A stretch of DNA of 64,000 nt. Origin: Apteryx mantelli (taxonomy: Eukaryota; Chordata; Aves; Apterygiformes; Apterygidae). Positions 35,610 through 61,409 of the stretch are shown piece by piece. Both the position numbers and the translations under genes were made by a program. The notes under the pieces were generated by a model, which ran no database searches, had not been told where the DNA came from, and saw only the letters and a list, made by a program, of their open reading frames with translations. Location of the stretch: the NCBI RefSeq assembly GCF_036417845.1, contig NC_089980.1, positions 40,422,501 to 40,486,500 of the forward strand. The letters run 5' to 3'. Each line of letters starts with the position of its first letter. Positions within the stretch are counted from its first letter, which is position 1.

Positions 35610-37525
35610 CTACACAAGTTTGTTCTTGCTGTTGTAGTAGGGAGCGTAAGAAGCTTCACCATGTTTAACAGAACTAGATCAGGGTTAGTATTTTAGCAAG
35701 CTGTCAGGAGCTGAATTTGCAATTTTAGAGCATTCCTACGCATCTAGAAGTTTGCCTAGAATGACTTAAGGACTGTAATACCTAGACTGTTTCACAGTAT
35801 TGAAAATATCTTCAGATGTGCCTCCAAAGTATTCAAATATGAGATCAATGCCATTAGCTGCCACCATTTTACTAATGTATGCCTCAAGAGATATATTATT
35901 CTATTAACAGGAAGCACCAAAAAGTATTACCCCCATTCTGCAGTTAAAGTACTATGTAAAATAGGGCTAGAAGACTTCAATATTGACCCCCCCCCAAAAA
36001 AAATCAGCCATTGCATTATATCAGCAACACAGACATTAAACAAAGATAGCAACTTTGATTCTTGTGACCAAACACTGAATAGGGTGCAGCTAAAATGGGA
36101 CAGTAAATAAAAGGTGCCTTCCTTCAAATAAGCTTCATTTATTCATCATGTGAAAGGCATCTGTCTTAGCCAAGGCAGTCTCTAACAGAACCCTCTCCCT
36201 CTCAACCCGTCAGACACTTTCAAATCATGCTGAATTGAAGGCAAGCAAATGCACCCTCTTGTCAGATCTTAGTTTGCATTACTTACCTCTAAAAAGGTAA
36301 CATTCAGTACTCCCAAAATTTAGAATCTGAAGCGTTGGTTCTTGTACCCTGTCAAATCCTTCTCATCCTACGCTAGTTTAAAAGCAGATGTCATATGTCC
36401 AGCCTGCTAGGTTACAGGAGGAAGACTGGATAAGAAACAATTGGTCACTTGTTTGGTCACTCATTTTATAGGAGGCAAACCCTAACCGGTATTGTATTTA
36501 GATTACATGAACTTTCCGAATCCAACTGCCAATATGCAAGGTACTATTCTAAGAAACTGATGCTAGCAAATGAAATACTTTCAGCATGCATCCCCTGGAA
36601 GATCAGTAGATCTACTTATAGATGTTATAGAGCAGGGCTTTCCAGGCTCAGTGACCATAAATTCATTTTATCTAGTATCTCTGAAATCAGGGTTATCAGC
36701 TGCCCAATTTCACTATTAAGACCCCACAGATGTTATAAAAGCTGTAAAACATTAGCAAACTGCTCTGCTGGGACCAGTGAGGGCTACCAGAAAGCAGGGG
36801 CCAGTGCTTTGTTTAAAGGCAGCCAGAAGCCCCAATTAAAATAACAATATCATGTAAGATTAGCCAATTCTTGCACAGAGTAAAGAGAAGTGGCACAAGT
36901 CATATCTGGCATGCTGTTGAGGTCTTTGATTTGTCCTTGGTCAAAATAGGTTTGATTAAAAAAAAAAGTTCTGAAAGCTTTGACCACAAACTAGTGCTAC
37001 AGGCACTAGCAGATCAGTAAGAGAAGGTTTTTCTAACATACTTTGAGCTGATCGCATCCTGAAAGGCAAAGCACTGACATAGTTTCAGAAGAGTCTAGAT
37101 GTGATACTAAGTTACCCCAATGTACCAGATGATAGGGAATAAACTCCAAATAATTAAAAGAAAGCAAACAGGTTTAGTTGTCTGAACAAGGAATTTTAAT
37201 TTTAGGTCAACTATTGAACTAGGTCAACATCCAGTTCACAATGTCTACAAATAGTGGGCATAACCAGTCACTACGGTAAGTTTATTGAAGCACCAAGCTC
37301 CACACAAGACTGTAAAATACATTTTAAACTACTAGTAAGAAAGCTTCTCCAAGTCAACAATACTATTAAGGGCCAGAGTTTAAGGTCTAAGTTTTCACCT
37401 TCCAAGCTATTTTAAGACAGCCAATCCATTGCATAAGCAAACCAAACTGCTACATACTGAAATATTAGAGCAGCAACTGTATTGAACAAATTCTGTAAAT
37501 AATTCAAGGATACATTGAAACAGTA
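35610..37525. other. Intergenic between the Tigger element and CALM2
   Basis: No recognised gene. A 131-codon plus-strand frame at 36449-36844 has no splice context or known match and I treat it as chance. A C run followed by A lies at about 35987-36003. Confidence 0.5.
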
Positions 37526-38396
37526 TGGGTAAATTGTAATTTTTTATTGGAAAACAAATATACAACTTGGAATGGATCTGAGGCAAATCGTGCCATAAGC
37601 AGATTTTTGAAAATAAGTGGCTAAACAAAGTTTAAAAAGCATAGTAACAAGAGGAGAAAATGTTCTCTGGTATAGGACCAGCAGTACAAAAAAATTGTGT
37701 ATGAGTACCTGGATAACACACCCGTTTTGCATTAGTGCAACTTTTAAGTTTCATATTGTTGACTGTCAATCGTCCACAAAGTTAAGACTCCACATTTCAA
37801 CAACATGTTACAGGTATGGCCACAAACAAGTTACCATGAAGCAAGTTAGGAGAGATTTTTTTACAGTGCATTAGCTGTTTCACTATGTACTGTTCACATG
37901 GTTTTATCCTGCAGATGAGTGCAAGAGTCCTCATCCTCCATCACAGAAAGCAGAATAAACTATCTTGTATGTATGGGAGAACTAGAGCCAGCACGGTGCT
38001 TTAACTAAGGAATAGCTAATGCACAGTAAACCCTAACTTACTTTATGTAACTTGTTACATTAGTCATACCTAAGTCTCCTAAAGAAAGCTTTTTTTTTTT
38101 TAAACAGACAACCCAGATGTTCCCTCATTTAACCAACTCCATCTAACTTTAGATGTGCAGAAGGGCTTAAATATCCAGAGTAAGCCACATGCAACATTTG
38201 TTACTTTGATCAATTTTCCAAAAATCAGAACAATGACAGTAAGATAAAGGAGAAAAACATGGAGGAATGGCCTTCTAATTACTATACATGCATATTCTTT
38301 TGACAGTAAGGGAAAAACCTTTTACAGATAAGTTACAAACAGAGAAAAGGCAAATAAACAATTTTGTACAAGAAATTTAACACATTCTGTACATCT
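37526..38396 (-). other. CALM2: CALM2 3' untranslated region
   Basis: Immediately after the stop codon the minus strand follows the human CALM2 3' UTR as I remember it: GATGTACAGAATGTGTTAAA, then TTTCTTGTACAAAATTGTTT. Further on are a block around GTTTAGCCACTTA and AATCTGCTTATGGCAC, and the final GTTTTCCAATAAAAAATTAC. About 870 nt long. It is this 3' UTR rather than the coding sequence that separates CALM2 from CALM1 and CALM3, which encode the same protein. The poly(A) cleavage end is inferred at about 15-20 nt past the signal. Confidence 0.88.
37543..37548 (-). terminator. CALM2: CALM2 poly(A) signal
   Basis: AATAAA on the minus strand inside the conserved CALM2 3' UTR end ('ccaataaaaaattacaattt'). 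Confidence 0.88.
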
Positions 38397-51534
<13,138 letters not shown>

Positions 51535-51680
51535 GGTGGCTCGGCCTGGCTGTGGGGTGTGGTGGAAACTAACGGCTGCACAGACCACAGCAGCTACCTG
51601 CCCGCTCTACGGCTCGCCTCACACTGAGCCCTGCCCGGCCGCCAGCAGTGCCTCATAAACCTCCTCACAGCCCGCCCGGA
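51535..51680 (-). promoter_or_regulatory. CALM2: CALM2 5' UTR and core promoter (inferred)
   Basis: A TATA-like TTTATG on the minus strand at 51659-51654 and a GC box (CCGGGCGGG) at 51679-51671 suggest initiation near 51625-51630, giving a 5' UTR of roughly 90 nt. The start site is inferred from these elements alone. Confidence 0.5.
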
Positions 51681-51982
51681 TCGCTCCGCGGCGCTCCCTC
51701 CCCCTCCCCTTTCCCCCTCAGTGAACGGAGGTGCGAAAGAAGTCCCGGCTCGCCGCGCTCTCCACGGCAGAGCCTCCCGCACCCCGACTGTGCCCCCTTC
51801 CCGTCTCCAGGCCCCCGGGCCTCAGCAGAGGAGAGGGTGAGATGCGGGAAAGGGGCGGTTTTCACCCGCAAGGCGGCGCGGAGCGGGGGGGCAGAGGGCC
51901 GGTTGGGGGACTATTTCTCTGGGCGGAGGAGGATTTTAGAAAAAATGCCGAGGAGTGCAGAGACTCCAGAAGGAGGGCGCTG

Positions 51983-52011
51983 ATTGGCGGGTTCGTACCT
52001 GCAATGCGTCA
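51983..52011 (-). promoter_or_regulatory. CALM2: CCAAT box and CRE-like site upstream of CALM2
   Basis: On the minus strand CCAAT (51987-51983) and TGACGCA (52011-52005) lie about 350-380 bp upstream of the inferred start site. TGACGCA is a one-base variant of the CRE/AP-1 half-site family. Role inferred only. Confidence 0.35.
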
Positions 52012-52147
52012 CTTGGACATGCACGGTCTGGGCTGGGAAGCGGTTACCCCTCCCCCCGCCCGCAGTGCGCGAGGTCCGGCGCGGCAAGGCCGGGCCGGGC
52101 CAGGCCGGCGCCGTGCGGCGGCCCGGGGGTGCTCCCGCCTGCCCTGT

Positions 52148-52164
52148 CCCCCCCCCCCCCCCCC
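52148..52164. repeat. C homopolymer, 17 bases (G run on the CALM2 sense strand)
   Basis: An uninterrupted C run inside the CpG island about 0.5 kb upstream of the inferred CALM2 start. On the minus strand it is a G17 run able in principle to form a quadruplex. Homopolymer length is also prone to assembly error. Confidence 0.85.
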
Positions 52165-52426
52165 GCCCCTGCGAGCACACAGACGGGGGATGGTCCGGGC
52201 CAGAAATCCGCCCGTCCGCACCGGAAAGGCAGGCGTTGCAGCAGGGAGTGCCGGGGTGGGTAGAGCCCACAGTGCTCTGCTGCTGTTGACACACGTGTGA
52301 TGAGCGGGAGTGGCGGCGGCCTTTGCAGAGTTGCGGGGCGGGGGACAGGGGCCTCGGCGGCGGCGCTGCCCAGGGCTTTCTGGAGCGTGACTGCCACACG
52401 AGGACGAGGACGAGGAGCCCTCCTGA

Positions 52427-52452
52427 GCCGCAGCGAATATAAACGCTGCGGC
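52427..52452. promoter_or_regulatory. Perfect inverted repeat flanking TATAAA
   Basis: GCCGCAGCG (52427-52435) and CGCTGCGGC (52444-52452) are exact reverse complements around AATATAAA, which includes a plus-strand TATAAA at 52438-52443. It could be a core promoter pointing away from CALM2 or a protein-binding palindrome. No transcript is visible in the sequence itself. Confidence 0.45.
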
Positions 52453-52496
52453 TGACGAAACGTGCGGGCTGCGCTCCAGCACGTCGCTCGAGGCGG

Positions 52497-52520
52497 CAGC
52501 GGCGAGTGTTGCCGCCGCTG
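52497..52520. repeat. Short GC-rich hairpin
   Basis: CAGCGGCG (52497-52504) and CGCCGCTG (52513-52520) are exact reverse complements around an 8-base loop, 45 bases past the TATA palindrome. Confidence 0.7.
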
Positions 52521-52739
52521 TGGTGCGGTCCCACCGCTACCAAAGCGAGGAGAGGGGCTGAGCTTGGAGCAGACCCCCAGCGCAGGCCCTGCCAGCGCAC
52601 CATCCGGAGCCGCCCGCCCTGACGGAGCCGTCCCAAGGCCTTGGCCCGCCCCGACGGGCAGAGGGACGAGGACCCAAAATTGGCTCGCGTCTCCCTTCGT
52701 GCTTTACCTTGAGACTTCACCAGAGTATATCTGAGAAAT

Positions 52740-55700
52740 GTACCCCTGAGAGCACATTATCATAAAAAATTTCAAGTCTTACCTCACCATGCTCCAGAAA
52801 GCCTCACCCACAGAGTTACTAAATGAGACTCCCTCTGTATCCAGCATAGTCCAGAAAAATTCTCACCTCGCTCTCTAAGACAGAGATGCTTCATCACTAG
52901 TAGCATTGTTTAAAATAACAGATTCCCATATTACAGACCAGAGAGTCTCTTTGCACACGCACCGTGGTCTTGTGCCTGGGAACGACAGATGGCCAGCTAC
53001 TTTCTCAGCTAAGATCTCGGGTCTTTGTAAGGGATTTCTCTAAGATATTTACTTACTTTTACTTACTTCAGCCAAAATTTCCAAACTGGCAAATAAATTT
53101 TCAAATGCATATAATGCAGCTAAAATCAACAGATAAGTCAACAAATAGCTGTCACTTTTGCTGAATTCAGTAAAACTAGGGCTACCCAGCATCTCTGAAG
53201 ATCACAACACTTATTTTGGAATCATAAAATTTAAGTTTGAGGGCCCAAATCTGAATTTTATGAATTGTTGAGAACAAATTACCAATCACAGTATGATAAA
53301 AATGATCCCTTTCCATTCTATGGCTATTGCCATAGAATTGTCTAGCTGACATTTGTACAATACTTACAGATTTATTCTATACCTATCCATGCGTTATTAC
53401 AAAAAACGAGCAATTGCTCTCACTTTATAAACTAAAGATGTTTCATTCATCACTGCTCTTTGTAGTCTTTATGGTTTATAGGCCATATAAATAGGATGCA
53501 CTTGGGAGAGGACTAGCACAAACAAGCTCTTTGCAAAAAATTCTATGAGTTGTTCCTTCTGAATATTAACTGAAATTCTCAGGCCTGCTCTCTATTCAGA
53601 ATTAATCTCATGTTCACTGAATTCAGGAACAAAGGAGAAAAACAGGACAAGGCCTTGTTTCTCAAAGTATTCAGAGACCCCTTGTTCAGTGTCAGAACCT
53701 CTCATCCTCACCATCCTACATTGTCATCACAGGGAACAGAGAAAACAACACAGTAAATTTTAAATTTGGCTTTCAGTCTTGAAATCTAAACTTACCATTT
53801 TGTGATACTTTTGCTTCTTAGCCCTCCTTTCCACTTAAACATATTTAGAGCTGTCCAAAAAACAAACACATCTAACTATTGTCTTTTCAGACTCTGATAA
53901 CATTTTTAAATGTAAAATGTATGACTAGATAAAAAAATACTTTCTAGAGAAAGCAATAAATGCTAAAGTTAGTTACGTATGCCTCCTTATACATCTGCAA
54001 TATAAAACAGTAGTAATTCCTTACCTATGGTCAGACTATTCTCAATGCAGCTAGATTAGGCATAAAGATAGTTTAAAGCTATTTTACTCCTCCCCATCCC
54101 CCCTTTTGTACAGCTTTACGGATTGCTCTGGTGTTCCCAACTTCCCTACAATCCCAGAGGCGTGAATCACTGCTGGCAAATTCTTGACCAAAAATTCATC
54201 ACCCGCTCTAACTTTGGAGTAGGACTCAGGGGGCCTGTAAGCCACACAATCAAATCTAGAGCAGAATTTGCGCTAGCACGAGCCCAGAGAGTGCTGCTCT
54301 GTCTACGTGGAGCAGAACAATCCTGTGTGGAGACACTAGCTTGGGTCCGAGGAGCAATACAACCACATTTGCATAGTGCTGTGCCTGACTTATTAAGGTC
54401 TGCCTGGGTAAACCTAATTAGCCCCGCTGCAGCATTGCACTGACATAGCGGCAGTGGTTCCCATTCCAGAGCTACCCTTTGTTGTCTTTGTGCTTACAAG
54501 TTGCTCAGTATGGACATGTCTGCAGCCATTAGCACTCCACACTGAACACCTATTTATAAGCACGGTCCATAAGGCAGTGCGTGCACATAGCAGCACATAG
54601 GTTAATCTTAATATTTGGGGATAATTGTAAGTATCTTGGCAATAGAAAATCTCTCCCTTTATGGTACTCATTTGCTTTCCATTACTGTGTTAAATAACTG
54701 CCTTATTCTTATGTGCATTTATCCTCACAATATCTCAGAGTGACAAGATATTGTAGCACCCAGCTTTACAGGTGGGTTATTCAGGTACCACGACTCAACT
54801 CAGTGAATCAATAGAAATCAGGTATACACATATTTCTGCAGAGCAGGTCCTAAGACATTTGTCCAAAAGTAGATAGAAGGGCTGTACTGAGACCATATGT
54901 TCTGTCTAAGTCCTGTGCCTGGAATTTCCTATTGGCTGCCTCTGTGTCATCAGAAACACTGAGGCAATAGGAGACATGAGGCCTAAGGTTTAAATAAAAT
55001 TTCTGCTCTCTAATTATGGCCTGGAGAGTCTGCAACAGAGCAAGGACTTGAGTACAAGTATTTCAGGTCTCAAAACCTGACCACCATACCTTTTTTTTCT
55101 GTCCATTAAACTATTGGATATGAGTCATTTATGAAATAATTCATACTTTTTTAGTTATATTCAGTTTGCTTTACAGGTTGAAGAAGTGGTCATTAAGATA
55201 ATCCTCTTTCTGCCTTGTATTTCCTATGCCCTCTTCTTCCTTGATGTATTTCTTTCCCCTTTCCCTGTTCTTATGTGTCTCTTTTTTTCCATCTGCATTT
55301 TCCTTGAGCAGTACCCATTTCCTGTGGGTTTCATTACCACCCCCATCCTGATTCCATCTGTTGAAGAGATCAGCAGTGAAGTTAACTTGCAATTACACTA
55401 ACAGTGATTTACACCAAGAGTTAAAGTGGCATCACTCGGTATTAACATGAACATCCCCATGAAATTAATGGGAGAGAGGAGAGCTTGTCCCTCTCACAAA
55501 CAGGTTGTCACCAGTCTCAGGTAGATAAAGCAGCAGCTTCTCAGATATTGAAGGCCGTGTCCTTTCTCTGTAGCCACAAGGAGTTGAATTCCTTTAAAAC
55601 AGCCTGGCTGACGTTCTGTAGAATCTGCATGTGCCATGTGAGGCACAGAAATACATCAAATGCCTGGATGCAGCTGCAGGCTAGAAGTTTGACACCTCTG

Positions 55701-58700
55701 ACAGAGCAATAATGAGAACTGACTGTAATTTCTCTGTCACAATGGTCCAGTATAGCTCTACTGACTTGGACATTTTAATGTGATCATTTCTCTCTCAGGT
55801 ACGTAATTTAATAGATTTGTCAATGCTTGTGTGGTGTACATTTTTTTCATGCAGAAATACAGTCTTATATAAGTCCAGTTCCAGGACTGTGGCAACAAAT
55901 TAGAAAAGCAGGTTGAGGTACAAGGTTAGGTGAGCTGTATATGCCAGCAATTTTCGCAGTTACTTTATATGGTATATTTAATATTGTGTAAATTCAGTTT
56001 ATTCTATAGTTTTAAAAATACTTTAATGGGTTATGTTTAATGACGTATATGGAGCACTGTGCAACAGTATAAAATGCTATATTTGCCTCCTCAAGTTTTG
56101 CTATGTCATTTTTATATAGATTATAGTAATAATCTGAACAACCTAATTAGAAATTATTTGCAAATTGTATATGTGAATTTCTCTGATAAGGAAAAAAAGG
56201 GTTCTTTACTTAGAGTGAGTGCTAAAACTTAACATTTAACTAACTTCTACATATAGAAGGAAAATAGCTCATGACTGATTTTGCATAATCAGTCTAATTT
56301 TTTTCAGCTTTGTCTATAATAGAGCTAGAGAACCTGCCACCCTGAGAAAGGGCTTTATCTCCCATTCCACTTTAAATCATACAGCCAATGCCTTATTTGC
56401 GTAAAACTAGGCTGTAAATCAATATATAACCACTCAGATGTACTTGGAAGGCCCGTTCAGTCTTCAACAAGGAAAAAGGTCTTTGCTATATTCAAAATTT
56501 TAAGGCACTAAACGAGAAGTTCTTATTTCCAGTATTCTGATAGCACATATTGATCATACACGATCCAGATTCTGAGAATTTGAAGGAATTGGGGCAACTG
56601 CTCGTCCAGCTAACCTTGCCTCACCTGGATGGTAGCAGCTATTCAGATAAAATACAGGTTTGTTGACTGTATTAAGTGGAAGACACCTCCTCTAATACAA
56701 ACATGGTTGTGAGAATAGCTACACTTCCCGTATGTGTTTTAACACCTGGCTTTATCCATTGTGTATGATGAATGAACCATTCATACCTAGACTGCATAGT
56801 TTCTTCAAGCCACTGGGAATGCAGTCTTTTTAATATGCAATAGTGCAGAGGATTCCTCGCAACACTTTGACTTCAATAGGAAGCACATAGATAAGAGCAC
56901 TGCATTTAATCTCAGGATGGTATGAGTCCCAAACAGAAGGGAATTCATCAAATGCCTTCAGAATATCATGGTGTATAGCTATGTCAATGCTGAAGGCAAT
57001 GCAGACGTCCGAATTAGCATTTAACTAACTCAGGCATAGATAGCAAGGTAGCTCTAGCAATGTGCGGCTTAACGTGAACCCTCAGACCCACTCGAGAAGC
57101 CCTTCAGCTTTGCACTTGGTGAGTTCAGAGCCCTACTGTGGTGATTACATGGCTCCTCTACTCAAGGCTAGGTATTGTGAAGCTGATTTAGGAGGGTCTA
57201 TAAGACTGAAGCTGTCCTTAACTATGAAGAAACCATTTGCTAACATGATACAGATACCAGCGTCCAAAAACATAGACAGGCGCACTTACACAAAACTGAG
57301 GGAGACTAAAGGGAGGTATGAGGAAAACGGCTAGTTGACTCCAGACTATGATTAAGAGTAGAAAGCTAGGGGGACTCAGACCCCCACCCCCGTCTTTTTT
57401 TTGAATGAGGATAAAAAACTGCTTCCATTTTATGAAGATTTCTGGTGGAACATGGTCCATTAGCCTACAGTATTCTATGGATTTCTGCAGGGAAAACATA
57501 ACTCCAGGTTTTCATCTCACCAACATATAATTCTGGAAGCTGGTCCTCAGAGATGCAGAACGTGGGAAAGCAGGCTGGGCGGAGACCATAGGAGATCCCC
57601 TTTCAAAACCATGCCCTGAAGTGCAAAAATTGATGGCCGTCAACACAACTTATGAGCAGCATCTTGCCTTTCTCTTGTTTCAGACTGTAAAATACCTTAA
57701 TAAGAGGGAAAGCATAAAAATTATATGTGCTCCAAGGTAACAGAAATGTGCCTACTAGAGATCCCACAGTTGTTATTTATGGGACAGTCCTGATTTCAGG
57801 GACTGAATAGCATAACAGTTACAAGAGGTAGTATAAAATGCAGCATATTCCAATTTCTTCAGTTTCTGCCAAGGCTTATTTTTCTTTTGTTTGAAGACAT
57901 CTGAGAGAAAGTCTTCAAGTGCCACCTGCACTGCCACATGTGGGCCAGAAGCCTTCATCCTTGGCAACTGCTACACGGTTCCTATTGCCACAGAGCTTAC
58001 AGCTGCGCTGACTGGGTCGTAAACTGTCTGAATTGTGTGCTGCATGTCCGCCGGCACAGTGACCAACCTTAGTATACAACGGACACTCTCTTCACTTTGG
58101 GGAATACAACTCACAAAGTACTTGCAAATGAGCAGTGGCTAGAATTTTGCCATTTTCTGGGGGAAAATGCATAAAATATGCTTATTCACTAGACAGACTA
58201 TGCCATTGTTACAGATTGGTTTCAGTTTGCCTAAAGCTGAGCCCACAAAATACAGAATGAAGAAAGAATACAGTGGAATTAACGAACTTGACAAAATGCT
58301 TCCAAGTAAGTAGTGCTAAAAGTCTTACTTAAAACTTCCCACAGTGTGGAGAACTAGGAAGACAATGATTAAGGAAGAATGTGGTAATTCTCCATTTTGA
58401 AGGCAAGCAATAGCAGGAGAAAAAAAATGCTTTTCCAGGTCTGAAGACAGTTAGTTTTGGTTATTTTCTACATGGGAGTTTTTCATTCTACCATTTTTTT
58501 TCTTTACTAGCAAACAAAAATAACAAAATAATAGCTCACTCCTGTTAAAAAACTACTGGGGGAGGCAAAGCAGTGCTTATAAGAGAATTATTGCTATAAC
58601 CTGAATTAGGCCATAGTGCCAAATACCTCTGTGATGAAAACCAATATAATAAATTAAATATGTAAAATATTATAAACATATATATAATATTTAAATACAA

Positions 58701-60430
58701 CAAATCAATATAATAATGTTTTCTCATCACTTTTTGTTGGGGAAATGAAAACTCACAAAATATTTTGCACACTTCATATTAGAGACACATGACAGATTTA
58801 CAGTAGAACATAAAAAAAATTTGCTTAAAACTGGTACAGCTATACAGACACTTGCTGGAACTGAAGGTTAGAAAATGTTTTCATTTCCTAACGACAACAA
58901 TGAATGAAGCATTAATGCTTAGTGACTATGCACGTTTCAAATATAATAGAGTCTGACTAGACTAAACACAGTATATCTGCTTCCATTTTTCACCTAAATA
59001 GTCATTCTGTTTCACTAAACTGAAACTGCTCTAAAAATTCAAAACATGTCTTTTATTCTTGTGCTGTAACATCCTGCACTTTGGAAGTGATTTCTTCCAA
59101 GCGGTAACAGTTGTAGAACCCTACCTCTCTTGAAGTCGGTAGGAGTTTTGCCGGTTTTCTTTCAGTGGGTCACATCTTGAGCATCTTACTCAGTTTTTCC
59201 TTTATCTGTAATCAGGTATGCTTTCATAGGAGTTTATCCATTTAAGGACTGACTAAATGCTGAACAAACAGTTCAGAATTTGGCTGTCTTTTACGAATAA
59301 TGATTCAAAGGTTTGGTTTAGCTACAGATGAGCCTGAGCCACAAAATCTGAATCAGGATCCTGCCTTTGGCAACTTTACATGGCAGAGATTTGTTTCCAA
59401 CATCTTTTATTTCAGCCAAAGCTTGGCCTGAAAGTTCTTGCATAAGACAAACTGTGGAGCAGAAGCATATATCACTGCTCAGGATGAAGTGCGTACCAAG
59501 ATAGTCTGCAGCCATATGCCAGCTTGCCATTGACCTTTATCTGCATAAATAGTCGTGACCTTTGGGCTGCTCAAATTAGTGCTAGCTGCTCTAGCAGTCA
59601 AGTATCACAGCCCTGCAGTGTTCAGACCACATCTCTTTCTCTCTAACCACTCACACTATTTCCTTCACTAGGAGATGGAGGTAGACAGGGGCACAAGGCA
59701 GCTTTCTTACTTCTGTGGACATCCTCTGTATCAAAGGAAGTCCACAAATGGCTGTCTAAGACCATGCTAAAGCCTCTGCATTGACTGAACAACATGGAGA
59801 AAACAGAGTGAAGGATCTGCCAAACAGCATTTAGACTCTCACTTTCCTGTAAAGCACAATAAGAGTTCACCCTCATTCTTGCTTAAAGTACTCATTTATC
59901 ATGTCCTTTCATTATCTTATATTACTTCTAAAATAAGTCCTAAAAGAGTTTTAAAATCAAAAGAAATATAATAGTTTGCTTTAAAACTGTAATAGTTCAC
60001 TGAAACACAGATCTCTATAACATTTAAAATCTACTTTTTATTCAGTGGACTGTGAGTTGTATATGTCTGATGCGCATTATTTACTCAGTAGACCAAAGCT
60101 AGAATGCTCTCTCACGTAAATAAACATTTAGTTCCATTTCAAAATACATCATTTGTATCCCTGAAACCATGGCAGTTTTAGTAATTCTTTTTTGAAATAA
60201 GTATTTGCACAGCTTTACAAGCACATTTTTTCACAGTGTTTAAAAGAGACCCTCTGGCTGCATAAATGACAACATTGACTAGGCCTGAAAAAAAAAAGAA
60301 TGTGATACTTTTAAAGGTATGAAGCAGGAAAAAATACAAACACTTTCATGGCTCTTTAAAAAGAAGACTGCACAGACATTTCAAGGGGAGTTTTCTATGC
60401 CTAAAATTTGCTCCAAAGCTATTGTTTTCT
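52740..60430. other. Upstream flank of CALM2, no gene recognised
   Basis: About 7.7 kb of AT-rich sequence. In human the stretch between CALM2 and EPCAM is gene-poor, which agrees. A weak MIR-like segment is possible near 54710-54790 ('tatcctcacaatatctcaga'). No exon with matching splice sites was found. Confidence 0.5.
59127..59172. repeat. Fragment of a sauropsid repeat ('tgaagtc..taggagttttgcc')
   Basis: 'cttgaagtcggtaggagttt' followed by 'tgccggttttctttcagtgg' resembles a module widely seen in turtle, crocodilian and bird DNA (tgaagtcaatgggagttttgcc…gacttcagtggg) as I remember it. The family is not named here. Confidence 0.4.
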
Positions 60431-60436
60431 GATTTC

Positions 60437-60852
60437 TTAACTAAAGATTTTTTTCTTTTTGGCTATTTTAGTCATGGGACAGCAGATTCGAAGCATATTT
60501 TTCAACATGATGTAAATTTTACTTGCATGATGCTGTAATAATTCAATCTGACTCATATTAAACATTCTAGAGACTTTTTTAATTGCACCAAGGAAAACTG
60601 CTAGGCAAGCACCAAGATAACGTATACGTAATCCCCCTGTTTCTGAAATTACATTTAAGGAAGCCATCCTGCAAATATGAGTGGGAGATGTGTGCTTAAG
60701 CACATGCTTGCATTCTTTGGCAAATGTGTTGAAAATTAACCACCAGTTTTGCTGCATCACGTCCTTCAACTCTGCATGAATGTCTAAACTAGAGTGGTGA
60801 TTTGGGATGAACTGAATTTCAGTCCAGGTTTTAGGAATATCTTTCAGGAAGG
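60437..60852 (-). other. Open reading stretch of unknown identity
   Basis: The minus strand is open for about 138 codons from just after a TAA near 60855 to a stop at 60437, with segments such as PFLKDIPKTWTEIQFIPNHH, LKDVMQQNWWLIFNTFAKEC and GACLAVFLGAIKKV. The same frame is open again upstream to about 61147, interrupted only by TGA at 60883-60881 and that TAA. It resembles no family I recognise. It may be a decayed gene, an exon, or chance; it has no convincing acceptor before it. Confidence 0.2.
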
Positions 60853-61409
60853 GCTGTTATGCCATCTGCATGGTCCTTGGTCAGCCATCCAAAAAGCAAG
60901 TGTTCAGCCACTCTCCCAAGAGGATGATGTGGATGAAGGCCATTGAGACCTGGGGGGATGCAAGACCTGCAGTTATGTCTCTGTGCTGTGCGTTTGGAGT
61001 GGGCACAAGAGAGCATAAAGGCTTCTTGCTCCTACTCCTGTGAACAGTTGCATGGAAACAACTTTCAAAGTCTGTCTGCCAAACTAAGGTGTCTCCCTCT
61101 TTACTTATGCCTAAGATAGGGCATTTATGTTTCAACAAGGGAGCAAATCAGTAGAGGCCTGGTCTACAACCTTCTCCTCTACAGCCACAGAACCCTTTAC
61201 CCACAAGCCGTGTTACAGCTGCAGAGAGGAAGAAACGTGGGCTACCCTGGTTGAAACACTGGCAGTACATCACTGCTTACAGCTGGAATTCTTGGTGCCA
61301 GCTTTCACCAATGACAATTTGGGACAGGAACAGGAAACCTCACATGATTATGAGATCAACTTTTTTTTTGCTTGTTTGGTGCCCCCAGACTAGCACAAAG
61401 CTGCTGAAG

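Noticed and set aside
36449-36844. 131-codon plus-strand frame between the Tigger element and CALM2
   Set aside because: No known match and no promoter or splice context; such a length is expected occasionally by chance.
53208-53260. Possible reverse-oriented CR1 tail ('ggaatcataaaatttaagtt')
   Set aside because: Too short and diverged to separate from chance AT-rich similarity.
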